A stretch of DNA of 64,000 nucleotides from Soehngenia sp. (GTDB lineage: Bacteria; Bacillota; Clostridia; Tissierellales; Tissierellaceae). Location: assembly GCA_024637045.1 (NCBI GenBank), contig JAGXFX010000021.1, positions 58,121 to 122,120 of the forward strand, read 5' to 3'. Of the stretch, positions 34,476-42,713 are shown piece by piece. The position numbers were made by a program, and so were the translations under genes. Under the pieces are notes generated by a model. The model was not told the DNA's origin. It saw only the letters and a program-made list of their open reading frames with translations, and made no database searches. The first letter of the stretch is position 1, and each line of letters starts with the position of its first letter.

Positions 34476-35816
34476 TTGGTATTTGAAAGTTTATCAGAAA
34501 AACTCCAGAATGCTTTGGGAAAACTCAAGGGAAAAGGGAAGATAAGTGAAAAGGATTTGGATGCTGCCCTTCGTGAGGTAAGACTGGCTCTATTGGAAGC
34601 TGATGTCAATTTCAAAGTAGTAAAGGATTTTATTAAAAAAATTAAAGAGAGAGCTCTAGGGGCAGAAGTATTTGAAAGTTTAACGCCAGGCCAGCAGGTT
34701 ATAAAGATTGTTAACGATGAGTTGACGTCATTAATGGGTGATAAGGAAGTAAAGCTTAACATGGCTTCAACACCACCAACTGTCATTTTAATGTGTGGTC
34801 TGCAAGGTGCAGGTAAAACTACAACTTCTGGAAAACTAGCAAACAACTTAAAGAAACAAAACAAAAGACCTTTATTGGTAGCATGTGATATCTATAGACC
34901 AGCTGCCATAAAGCAGCTAGAGGTTGTTGGTGAAAAGGTTGGAGTTCCTGTATTCTCAATGGGAGACAAACACAATCCCGTAGATATCGCAAAAGCGGCA
35001 ATGGAGCATGGTAAAAAAAATGGCAATGATGTAATAATTATAGATACGGCAGGTCGACTTCATATTGATGAGAACCTGATGAATGAAATTTCACAAATAA
35101 AGAAAGCAACCGAGCCAGATGACATTCTACTTGTACTTGATTCAATGACAGGTCAGGATGCTGTAAATGTTGCAGAAGCCTTTAACAATCAGCTTAGCAT
35201 TACAGGTGTAATACTTACAAAGCTGGATGGTGACGCAAGAGGAGGAGCGGCTCTGTCGATTAGAGCTGTAACTGACAAGCCGATAAAATTTGTCGGTGTT
35301 GGAGAGAAACTTGACCAGCTTGAGCCTTTTCACCCTGACAGGATGTCTTCAAGAATCTTGGGAATGGGAGATGTCCTTAGTCTAATTGAAAAAGCGCAGG
35401 CTAATATAGATGAAAACAAGGCAATGGAATTAGAAAAGAAAATGAGAACGTCTCAGTTCACATTTGATGATTTTCTAGATCAGCTTGATCAGATGAAAAA
35501 CATGGGTCCGTTGGATGAGATACTTGGTATGATACCAGGTATGAACTCAAAGGCTCTCAAAGGTTTAAATGTTGATAACAAAGAACTTTCCAGGATTGAA
35601 GCAATAATCAAGTCCATGACCAAAAAGGAAAGGGACAACCCGGATATGATTGACAGCAGCAGAAGAAAGCGTATTGCTAATGGAAGCGGCGCTAACGTAC
35701 AAGATGTCAATAAACTTCTTAAACAATTCAAGGAAACAAAAAAAATGATGAAGAAGTTCGCTGACATGAGTAAACCATCGAAGAAAAAAGGGAAGACAGG
35801 TTTCCCCTTTTTCTAA
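34476..35816 (+). CDS. ffh: Signal recognition particle protein Ffh
   Basis: The protein subunit of SRP, which binds signal peptides and 4.5S/6S-type RNA and docks with FtsY. The start is TTG (MVFESLSEKLQNAL) with TAGGAGG 8-9 bases upstream. The NG domain has GLQGAGKTTTSGKLA, DTAGRLHID and TKLDGDARGG. The methionine-rich M domain (about 310-446) includes MKNMGPLDEILGMIPGM. Length 446 is normal. The SRP RNA gene is not in this window. Confidence 0.97.
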   Translation: MVFESLSEKLQNALGKLKGKGKISEKDLDAALREVRLALLEADVNFKVVKDFIKKIKERALGAEVFESLTPGQQVIKIVNDELTSLMGDKEVKLNMASTPPTVILMCGLQGAGKTTTSGKLANNLKKQNKRPLLVACDIYRPAAIKQLEVVGEKVGVPVFSMGDKHNPVDIAKAAMEHGKKNGNDVIIIDTAGRLHIDENLMNEISQIKKATEPDDILLVLDSMTGQDAVNVAEAFNNQLSITGVILTKLDGDARGGAALSIRAVTDKPIKFVGVGEKLDQLEPFHPDRMSSRILGMGDVLSLIEKAQANIDENKAMELEKKMRTSQFTFDDFLDQLDQMKNMGPLDEILGMIPGMNSKALKGLNVDNKELSRIEAIIKSMTKKERDNPDMIDSSRRKRIANGSGANVQDVNKLLKQFKETKKMMKKFADMSKPSKKKGKTGFPFF

Positions 35817-35849
35817 ATAGATAATATTTTTTATTAGGAGGTGAAATAT

Positions 35850-36119
35850 ATGGCTGTAAAAATAAGACTAAGAAGAATGGGTGCTAAAAAGACTCCTTTT
35901 TATAGAATTGTTGTATCTGACTCAAGATCACCAAGAGATGGTAGATTTATTGAAGAACTAGGATATTACAATCCTCTTACTGAACCAAAAACAGTGAAAA
36001 TCGACAACGAAAAAGCTGCAAAATGGCTTAAGAATGGTGCAAAACCAACTGAAACTGTTGAAAGACTTTTCAAAAATAGTGGTTTGTACGAAAATGATGA
36101 AGAAAAGACTGCAGAATAG
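35850..36119 (+). CDS. rpsP: 30S ribosomal protein S16
   Basis: An 89-residue protein starting [21 protein letters not shown], the S16 signature. AGGAGGTG at 35836-35843 points to the ATG at 35850 rather than the track start. It heads the conserved rpsP-khpA-rimM-trmD block and follows ffh closely. Confidence 0.97.
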   Translation: MAVKIRLRRMGAKKTPFYRIVVSDSRSPRDGRFIEELGYYNPLTEPKTVKIDNEKAAKWLKNGAKPTETVERLFKNSGLYENDEEKTAE

Positions 36120-36136
36120 TAACGGAGGTGCATACA

Positions 36137-36367
36137 ATGGGTGATTTGGTAGAGTTTATTGCAAAAGCACTTGTAGATAATCCTGACGAAGTCAGTGTAA
36201 ATGAAGTGGAAGGATCCCAATCAATTATCATAGAATTGAAAGTTGCACCGGATGATATGGGAAAAATCATAGGGAAACAAGGAAGAATAGCTAAGGCCAT
36301 CAGAACTGTTGTTAAGGCGGCTGCTATTAAGGATAACAAAAGAGTGGTTGTAGAAATCATTCAATAA
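36137..36367 (+). CDS. khpA: KH-domain RNA-binding protein KhpA
   Basis: A 76-residue single-KH protein with the GxxG loop in DMGKIIGKQGRIAKAIR. KhpA forms an RNA-binding partner with KhpB (Jag/EloR) that affects cell elongation and sRNA activity in Gram-positive bacteria. The ATG at 36137 follows CGGAGGTG; the track start is inside that site. The gene lies between rpsP and rimM, the usual location. Confidence 0.94.
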   Translation: MGDLVEFIAKALVDNPDEVSVNEVEGSQSIIIELKVAPDDMGKIIGKQGRIAKAIRTVVKAAAIKDNKRVVVEIIQ

Positions 36368-36390
36368 TCGAATCACTGGCGGGTGTTACA

Positions 36391-36891
36391 ATGGAATACA
36401 CAATAATTGGTAAAATTACAGGTACTCATGGTATCAAGGGAGACCTTAAGGTTTATCCTCTAACTGATTCTACAGAGAGGTTCTTTGATCTTACAAAGGT
36501 TTATGTAGGAGAAGAGAAAATCGAGGTTCATTTGAATAGTGTCAAGCTCCATAAAGGCATTGTACTCCTTCAGTTCGAAGGATTTGAAGATATTAACAAG
36601 GTATTGAATTTCAAGGACGAGTATGTTTATGTTGATGAAGATGACAAAGTAGAATTACCTGAAAAGCATTACTTTATTTCTGACCTTTTAGGTTGCAGTG
36701 TTTATGACAAAATGGAATCTTTTATCGGCACTATAACAGATGTAATACAGAACTCCGGAAATGATGTTTATGTTGTAACTAATGAAAGTGGAAAAGACTA
36801 TCTTATTCCAGCTGTTGAAGCTTTTGTAGTTCTTGTGGACGTAGAATCAAAAAAAATGATTGTAGATCCCATAGAAGGAATGATTGAATGA
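36391..36891 (+). CDS. rimM: Ribosome maturation factor RimM
   Basis: RimM assists 16S rRNA processing and 30S head assembly by binding S19. The N-terminal domain starts with IGKITGTHGIKGDLKVYPLT, the family signature. The C-terminal PRC-barrel has YFISDLLGCSVYD and DYLIPAVEAFV. Length 166 is typical. The stop overlaps the start of trmD by an ATGA junction. Confidence 0.96.
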   Translation: MEYTIIGKITGTHGIKGDLKVYPLTDSTERFFDLTKVYVGEEKIEVHLNSVKLHKGIVLLQFEGFEDINKVLNFKDEYVYVDEDDKVELPEKHYFISDLLGCSVYDKMESFIGTITDVIQNSGNDVYVVTNESGKDYLIPAVEAFVVLVDVESKKMIVDPIEGMIE

Positions 36892-37622
36892 AAATTGATG
36901 TATTGACCCTTTTCCCGGAAGTTATTAATATGCTACGCGATTACAGCATAGTGGGCAGAGCAATTGATTCTGGTGCAATAAACATGAAAACAGTTAATAT
37001 CAGGGATTATTCTACAGATAAACATAAAAAGGTGGACGATTACCCATATGGCGGAGGTAAAGGTATGGTTATGAAACCAGAACCCATTTATTCTGCTATT
37101 GAAGATTGTAAGGGTTTCAATTCCAGGATCATATATCTTTCACCACAAGGGAAAATTCTTGATCAGTCACTTGTAAGCGAATTGGCTGAAGAAGACCATC
37201 TTATATTATTAGCTGGTCATTATGAAGGGATTGACAACAGAATCATTGAAAACTACATTGATGACGAGATATCCATCGGAGATTATGTCTTGACAGGTGG
37301 TGAATTACCAGTGATGGTTTTGATTGATTCAATAAGCAGATTGATGCCAGGAGTATTGTCTTCAGAAGAATCTTACGAGATAGAATCTCATTATGAGGGT
37401 CTGCTTGAATATCCACAGTATACGAGGCCAAGAATTTTTAATGAAAAAAAGGTACCGGATGTGCTTTTAAGCGGAGATCATTCCAAAATAAATATGTGGA
37501 GGCAGGTTAATGCCCTTCGCACTACCCTGATGAAGAGGCCAGATATGCTAAAAGAATTGAAAAAACCAGGTAGTCAGTTAGATTTAATGGAATCCTTATT
37601 AAAATTAATCGGAAAAAGGTAG
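36888..37622 (+). CDS. trmD: tRNA (guanine-37-N1)-methyltransferase TrmD
   Basis: Methylates G37 next to the anticodon to prevent frameshifting. The SPOUT knot region has LLAGHYEGIDNRI, DEISIGDYVLTGGELP and the N-terminal DVLTLFPEV. YPQYTRPR and a W-R segment near the end are conserved. Length 244 is standard. It overlaps rimM by 4 bases and precedes the separate rplS promoter. Confidence 0.97.
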   Translation: MKIDVLTLFPEVINMLRDYSIVGRAIDSGAINMKTVNIRDYSTDKHKKVDDYPYGGGKGMVMKPEPIYSAIEDCKGFNSRIIYLSPQGKILDQSLVSELAEEDHLILLAGHYEGIDNRIIENYIDDEISIGDYVLTGGELPVMVLIDSISRLMPGVLSSEESYEIESHYEGLLEYPQYTRPRIFNEKKVPDVLLSGDHSKINMWRQVNALRTTLMKRPDMLKELKKPGSQLDLMESLLKLIGKR

Positions 37623-37651
37623 TTGAATTGGATATAACGGTATGCTATAAT
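37623..37651 (+). promoter_or_regulatory. Promoter of rplS
   Basis: TTGAAT (37623-37628) and TATAAT (37646-37651) are 17 bp apart, with TGC before the -10 (extended -10). It begins directly after the trmD stop and lets rplS be made independently of the upstream operon. Confidence 0.85.
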
Positions 37652-37657
37652 ACCATA

Positions 37658-37721
37658 GGTATGAGTAAGGACGGTCCTCTGTTATAGAATAAGAACGTCT
37701 AGGTAGAAGGGAGGATACAAA
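37658..37721 (+). promoter_or_regulatory. Possible rplS 5' leader
   Basis: About 64 bases of transcribed leader lie between the expected start and the rplS ATG. A short AGGAC / GTCCT hairpin is visible around 37668-37679. L19 leader RNAs are known in Firmicutes, but I cannot confirm a match by eye. Confidence 0.3.
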
Positions 37722-38069
37722 ATGGATATTATCAAGATGCTTGAAGATGAACAATTAAGAAATGATCTCCCTGAGTTTAACGTTGGAGACACAGTACAAG
37801 TTCACTACAGAGTTGTTGAAGGTACTAGAGAAAGAATTCAGGTTTTCGAAGGTACGGTATTGAAAATACAGGGTGGAGGAGCTAGAGAAACCTTTACAGT
37901 AAGAAGACTTTCATATGGAGTTGGAGTAGAAAGAACTTTCCCAATTCACTCACCAAGAATTGACAAACTTGTAGTAACTAGAAAAGGTAAGGTAAGAAGA
38001 GCAAAACTGTACTACCTTAGAGACAGACAAGGTAAGTCTGCTAAAGTTAAAGAAAAAAGATTTTATTAA
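37722..38069 (+). CDS. rplS: 50S ribosomal protein L19
   Basis: A 115-residue L19 with [25 protein letters not shown] and the signature [14 protein letters not shown]...SP. GGGAGG precedes the ATG. It has its own strong promoter and terminator, so it can form a single-gene transcript at the end of the rpsP-trmD block. Confidence 0.98.
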   Translation: MDIIKMLEDEQLRNDLPEFNVGDTVQVHYRVVEGTRERIQVFEGTVLKIQGGGARETFTVRRLSYGVGVERTFPIHSPRIDKLVVTRKGKVRRAKLYYLRDRQGKSAKVKEKRFY

Positions 38070-38098
38070 TGGGACTGTTTCAGTCCCAATTTTTATTT
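38070..38098 (+). terminator. Intrinsic terminator after rplS
   Basis: A perfect 8-bp stem TGGGACTG / CAGTCCCA with loop TTT is followed by ATTTTTATTT, immediately downstream of the rplS stop. Confidence 0.93.
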
Positions 38099-38112
38099 AA
38101 GTGGGTGTTGAA

Positions 38113-38976
38113 ATGAGCATGAATATAAACTGGTATCCAGGTCATATGAAAAAGACCAGAGAATCTATTCAAAAAAATCTTAAAATGATTGATATTGTAT
38201 TTGAGCTTCTTGATGCCAGAATTCCTTATAGCAGTCAGAATCCAGTTATAGAATCTGTTGTTGGAAATAAGCCTAGAATTGTTATTCTAAATAAATCTGA
38301 CCTTGCTGATGGTTATGGTAATAAAATTTGGCAAGAATACTACGAAAACCTTGGTAACTCATCAATTTTGTTGAATTCAATTTCTGGTAAAGGTGTAGAT
38401 GCTCTGGTTTCCGAAGCAAGAAGAATTATGGATGAAAAAAGAGTTAACAACGCTAGAAAAGGTATAATAAATCAGCCCATTAGAGCAATGATATTGGGAA
38501 TTCCCAATGTAGGGAAATCAACTTTGATAAACAGCTTATCTGGAAGAAAAGGTGCCAAAACTGGAAACAGGCCAGGGATAACTAAAACCAATCAGTGGAT
38601 CAAGACCAAGGGAGGTATTGAATTATTGGATACTCCCGGCATTCTATGGCCAAAGTTTGAAGAAGAGCAGGTAGGTATGAACCTTGCCTTCACTGGAGCT
38701 ATTAAAGACGAAATTTTGGATACTGAAACATTAGCTCTCGGATTAATTAAAAAGCTTATGAATGTAAAGCCTCAAGCAATTGTTGAAAGATATAGTATTC
38801 AACTGGAAGTAGATGCTAGTCCTTTAGCGGTTATGGAAGCAATAGCTGCGAAGAGAGGGTGTCTTTTGAGGGGTGGGGCGTTTGATTATGAAAAGGTTAG
38901 CAGAATTTTTCTTGATGAATTCAGAAGGGGAATGATGGGTAGAATAACTCTTGAATACCCTAAAAGAGGAGAGTAG
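38113..38976 (+). CDS. rbgA: Ribosome biogenesis GTPase RbgA (YlqF)
   Basis: RbgA is a circularly permuted GTPase needed late in 50S assembly. The N-terminal INWYPGHMKKTRE is the family hallmark, followed by G4 NKSD, P-loop GIPNVGKSTLINSL and G3 LDTPGI. The C-terminal ANTAR-like RNA-binding domain covers about residues 200-287. I use the ATG at 38113; the ribosome binding site GGGTG is weak, and 38119 is a second option. No clear promoter lies between the rplS terminator and this gene, so some read-through is likely. Confidence 0.94.
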   Translation: MSMNINWYPGHMKKTRESIQKNLKMIDIVFELLDARIPYSSQNPVIESVVGNKPRIVILNKSDLADGYGNKIWQEYYENLGNSSILLNSISGKGVDALVSEARRIMDEKRVNNARKGIINQPIRAMILGIPNVGKSTLINSLSGRKGAKTGNRPGITKTNQWIKTKGGIELLDTPGILWPKFEEEQVGMNLAFTGAIKDEILDTETLALGLIKKLMNVKPQAIVERYSIQLEVDASPLAVMEAIAAKRGCLLRGGAFDYEKVSRIFLDEFRRGMMGRITLEYPKRGE

Positions 38977-38977
38977 C

Positions 38978-39598
38978 ATGTTTGAAATAGAACAGAAACT
39001 TTACATGGATGGTCACAAATTTATAGCATGCATAGATGAAGTAGGCAGAGGATGTCTGTATGGAGACGTTGTCGCCGGTGCAGTAATACTTCCTTGTGGC
39101 TTCACTATTGAAGGTGTTAAGGATTCAAAAAAATTGAGTGAAAAAAAAAGAGAAAAACTTTATGATGTCATCAAGCAAGAAGCTATTGCATATGGAATTG
39201 GAGTGGTTGGGCCGGAAGTAATTGATAGTATCAATATCAAACAAGCTACCAGATTAGCCATGAAACTTGCACTGCATAATTTGAAAGACAAAGATGGGAA
39301 CAGGTTCACTCCATCATTTATTCTTGTAGATGCAGAGGTAGTTGACTCTGAAATATCTCAAAACGCTGTTATTGATGGTGACAATCTGGTACACGGTATT
39401 TCTGCAGCCTCCATACTGGCAAAGGTTTTCAGAGACAGAATGTGTCAAGAATGGAATAATGTTCATCCTGGGTATGATCTCGCAAATAACAAGGGATATG
39501 GGACCAAATCTCACAGGGAAGCATTGATTAAGTTGGGGCCAACAGAAAGGCATAGAAAGTCTTTTATAGGGAAAATCATGAATGGAACCGGAGAGTAG
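38978..39598 (+). CDS. rnhB: Ribonuclease HII
   Basis: Removes RNA from RNA-DNA hybrids and single ribonucleotides from DNA. The catalytic ACIDEVGRGCLYGDVVAGAV motif lies near residue 17-35, with KLSEKKRE and the later acidic sites in VDAE and ILAKVFRD. The ATG at 38978 follows AGAGGAGA and starts one base after the rbgA stop; the longer track start lies within rbgA. The 206-residue length is typical, and the gene follows rbgA as in Bacillus. Confidence 0.96.
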   Translation: MFEIEQKLYMDGHKFIACIDEVGRGCLYGDVVAGAVILPCGFTIEGVKDSKKLSEKKREKLYDVIKQEAIAYGIGVVGPEVIDSINIKQATRLAMKLALHNLKDKDGNRFTPSFILVDAEVVDSEISQNAVIDGDNLVHGISAASILAKVFRDRMCQEWNNVHPGYDLANNKGYGTKSHREALIKLGPTERHRKSFIGKIMNGTGE

Positions 39599-39679
39599 AT
39601 TATCTTAAATTTATGGAAATTCAATAAAAATGAGAGCAGCTATTTATGCATTAAAATAAGACAAATGGAAGGTTAGATA

Positions 39680-40036
39680 ATGAACACACATATAAATACA
39701 GGGAAATTTGGAGAACAAGTTGCACTTAATTATTTAACTGAGAAAGGGTACAGTGTTCTTGAAACCAATTACAGAAACAAGATCGGTGAAGTAGATATAA
39801 TAGCTTATGACAATGATATACTAGCTTTTATTGAAGTTAAAACCAGGATGGGCAATGATTATGGATATGCATATGAATCTGTAAATTCCAGAAAACAGAA
39901 AAAAATTGCCAATACCAGTTTAATGTATATTCAAAAAAACAAGTTATATGATGTTCAAGTAAGATTTGACGTAATTGAAGTATACCCCATGGAGAAGGTA
40001 TCCATTAATCATTTTGAGAATGCATTTTCATTGTAA
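39680..40036 (+). CDS. YraN/UPF0102 family nuclease-fold protein
   Basis: A 118-residue protein of the UPF0102 family. GKFGEQVALNYLTEKGYSVLETNYR, then GEVDIIAYD and FIEVKTR form the restriction-endonuclease-like core (E-x-D...E-x-K). The family is usually next to rnhB and comM, as here, and is thought to act on DNA, but its role is unproven. GGAAGG precedes the ATG. The 81-base gap upstream shows no convincing promoter. Confidence 0.92.
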   Translation: MNTHINTGKFGEQVALNYLTEKGYSVLETNYRNKIGEVDIIAYDNDILAFIEVKTRMGNDYGYAYESVNSRKQKKIANTSLMYIQKNKLYDVQVRFDVIEVYPMEKVSINHFENAFSL

Positions 40037-40063
40037 CAGACCAACTGGCAAGGGAGAGATATT

Positions 40064-41590
40064 ATGTATTCAAAGGTCAAAACTTGTGTGCTGCAGGGAT
40101 TGGACGGTCATATTGTCGATGTAGAGGTAGACCTGTCAAGAGGAATGCCCATGTTTACTATCGTTGGTTTGCCTGATGCAGCAATAAAAGAATCCAAGGA
40201 GAGAGTTAGAACTGCGATTAGAAATAGTGGTTTTGAGTTTCCTCTTAGCAGAATCACTGTGAACTTGGCTCCAGCCAACCTGAAGAAGGATGGGTCACAG
40301 ATGGATATGGCAATTGCAGCAGGTATTCTTATTGCAGATGGCAAGATTCAAGAGTTTTCCACAGAGGACAAAGCCTTTTTAGGAGAGTTGTCTCTTGATG
40401 GAACTGTGAATCCGATAGATGGAGCACTTCCAATGGTAATATCGTTGAGGGAACTGGGAATAAGTCAATGCATTATTCCATATGGCAACAAAGATGAATG
40501 TGGAATAATTGAAGATGTTGAGATTATCCCAGTAAAAGACCTTGCAGAGTTAGTAGATCACTTATCTGGTGAGTCAGTAATACGATCATATGTTTCAGAT
40601 GATCACAATGATGCGTCAGTTTATAATCCACTATATGATTTTTCAGACATTAAAGGTCAGGAAGGATTAAAGCGTGCTATGGAAGTATCCGCGGCAGGAG
40701 CTCACAATCTGTTAATTGTAGGTCCGCCTGGATCAGGAAAGACAATGGCAGCCAGGAGAATTCCTGGAATTTTGCCTCATCTTTCGTTTGAAGAATCGAT
40801 TGAGGTCACTAAGATTTATAGTATATCAGGGCTTCTTGGTAAAAGTAGACTTATGAAAGAAAGACCATTTAGAGCGCCCCACCACTCATCTTCAGGAGTG
40901 GCAATAATAGGAGGAGGCAGGATTCCCAAACCAGGAGAAGTATCTCTTGCTCATAATGGAGTATTATTCTTTGATGAGTTGCCTGAGTTTCAAAAAAGTG
41001 TGCTAGAAGTGCTAAGACAACCTCTTGAAGATGGATTTGTGCATATATCCAGAGCGAATGCATCGTTATCATATCCATCTGATTTTATGTTTGTTGCCAG
41101 CATGAATCCATGTCCATGTGGATACTATGGTGATCCATTACATCAGTGTACATGCAGCCAAAACCATATAGACAGGTATTTAGGTAAAATAAGTCATCCG
41201 TTGCTTGATAGAATTGATCTGCATATTGAAGTTTTGCCCGTTAAGTACGAGGAACTCAATACAGATCTTCCATCGAAATCTTCGGATGAAATGAGAAAAT
41301 CGGTATCAGTAGCTCGAGAGATCCAAAAAGAGAGATTTGAAGGATTAACTATTTATACCAACTCTCAGATGGGTAATAAAGAGATTAAAAAATTTTGTAA
41401 ATTGACAACTTCCAGTGAACAAATAATGAAGAGTGCATTTGATAAACTAAGGTTCAGTGGAAGAACTTACAATAAAATCTTAAAGGTTGCCAGAACACTA
41501 GCTGATTTGAATAAGTCTGAAAATATCGATGACAAACACCTGCTTGAGGCAATCCAATACAGAAGTCTGGATAAAAAATATTGGGGGTAA
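40064..41590 (+). CDS. comM: YifB/ComM family Mg-chelatase-like AAA+ ATPase
   Basis: A 508-residue AAA+ protein. The N-terminal Lon-protease-like fold contains GMPMFTIVGLPDAAIKESKERVR. The ATPase has Walker A VGPPGSGKTMAARRIPG and Walker B HNGVLFFDELPEF, then the cysteine block NPCPCGYYGD...C-x-C. ComM is a branch-migration helicase that promotes integration of DNA in natural transformation in some bacteria. Its neighbour dprA supports a DNA-uptake or recombination link, but competence in this organism is not shown. Confidence 0.94.
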   Translation: MYSKVKTCVLQGLDGHIVDVEVDLSRGMPMFTIVGLPDAAIKESKERVRTAIRNSGFEFPLSRITVNLAPANLKKDGSQMDMAIAAGILIADGKIQEFSTEDKAFLGELSLDGTVNPIDGALPMVISLRELGISQCIIPYGNKDECGIIEDVEIIPVKDLAELVDHLSGESVIRSYVSDDHNDASVYNPLYDFSDIKGQEGLKRAMEVSAAGAHNLLIVGPPGSGKTMAARRIPGILPHLSFEESIEVTKIYSISGLLGKSRLMKERPFRAPHHSSSGVAIIGGGRIPKPGEVSLAHNGVLFFDELPEFQKSVLEVLRQPLEDGFVHISRANASLSYPSDFMFVASMNPCPCGYYGDPLHQCTCSQNHIDRYLGKISHPLLDRIDLHIEVLPVKYEELNTDLPSKSSDEMRKSVSVAREIQKERFEGLTIYTNSQMGNKEIKKFCKLTTSSEQIMKSAFDKLRFSGRTYNKILKVARTLADLNKSENIDDKHLLEAIQYRSLDKKYWG

Positions 41591-41593
41591 TGT

Positions 41594-42685
41594 ATGGGCC
41601 AGAATAGGAATACACTGATATGGCTTAATAGTCTTGGCATTCATAGTGATGTAATTAATCAACTAATAGATTATCTTGGAGATATTACTGAAATACATAA
41701 TATTGAGCCTATGGAATTAAATAGTTTAGGTTTGCTAACCAAAAGCACGTTAAATAGAATAAACAAATCAGATTATAAAATCAGTATAGAGAGTTTTTTT
41801 AATGAGTTGGATAAATTGAACATTGATGTAATGACGGTTCTTGATGATGATTTTCCCAAAGAACTTCTGCAAATACCAGATAAACCTGTTGTATTATACA
41901 AGAAAGGTGAAATCTATCCAAATGATCATCTTTCAATTGGAATAGTAGGATCCAGAAAAGCAACTCACTACGGTAAGTGGGCTGCAGAAAAATTCACCAG
42001 AGAATTGGTCCAGATGGGAGTTACAATAGTCAGTGGAATGGCGGTTGGAATCGATACCATTGCTCATCGTAGTGCACTTGAACATGGAGGCAGAACCATT
42101 GGTATTTTAGGGAATGGTTTGGATACGGTATATCCAAAATCAAATAAAAACCTGTATGATGATGTAATAAATAATGGATCCTTGATTAGTGAGTTTCCTC
42201 CAGGTACACAACCTTATAATTTTCATTTTCCAATGAGAAATAGGATTATCTCGGGTTTGAGCCTTGGAGTAATAGTTGTTGAGGCTCAACAAAAATCAGG
42301 TTCACTAATAACAGCCCATCACGCTCTTGCACAAGGAAAAGAAGTTTTTGCTCTTCCGGGAAATATCAACAGTATTTATAGTCAAGGAACAAATCTTCTT
42401 ATCAAGGATGGTGCGAAACTGCTACTTGACATGGATGATATACTTGAAGAGGTAAGGGAACTAATGGTCTTGCGAAAATCAAAAATTGTTGCTAAACAGG
42501 ATAATATGGATTTAAGCGAAACTGAAATAAAAGTACTTGAGTACCTAAAAGAAGGACCCATTCACAGCGATTTAATAGTCTTGAATTCAAGATTGGATAT
42601 ACAAACTGTGATTAGCACTCTTACTATTTTGGAGTTGAAAGGAATAATCAAGGAAATGAGCAGCAGGATATTTACTATTATATAG
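41594..42685 (+). CDS. dprA: DNA processing protein DprA (Smf)
   Basis: DprA binds incoming single-stranded DNA and loads RecA during transformation. The Rossmann-fold core has GIVGSRKATHYGKWAA, VSGMAVGIDTIAHRSAL, GILGNGLDTVYPKSN, FPMRNRIISGLS and VVEAQQKSGSLITA. A C-terminal winged helix covers about residues 305-363. Length 363 is normal. The spacing to comM is 3 bases. The gene is widespread even in bacteria not known to be competent. Confidence 0.96.
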   Translation: MGQNRNTLIWLNSLGIHSDVINQLIDYLGDITEIHNIEPMELNSLGLLTKSTLNRINKSDYKISIESFFNELDKLNIDVMTVLDDDFPKELLQIPDKPVVLYKKGEIYPNDHLSIGIVGSRKATHYGKWAAEKFTRELVQMGVTIVSGMAVGIDTIAHRSALEHGGRTIGILGNGLDTVYPKSNKNLYDDVINNGSLISEFPPGTQPYNFHFPMRNRIISGLSLGVIVVEAQQKSGSLITAHHALAQGKEVFALPGNINSIYSQGTNLLIKDGAKLLLDMDDILEEVRELMVLRKSKIVAKQDNMDLSETEIKVLEYLKEGPIHSDLIVLNSRLDIQTVISTLTILELKGIIKEMSSRIFTII

Positions 42686-42713
42686 TATTTGGAATGCTTC
42701 GGAGGTGTAGTCA

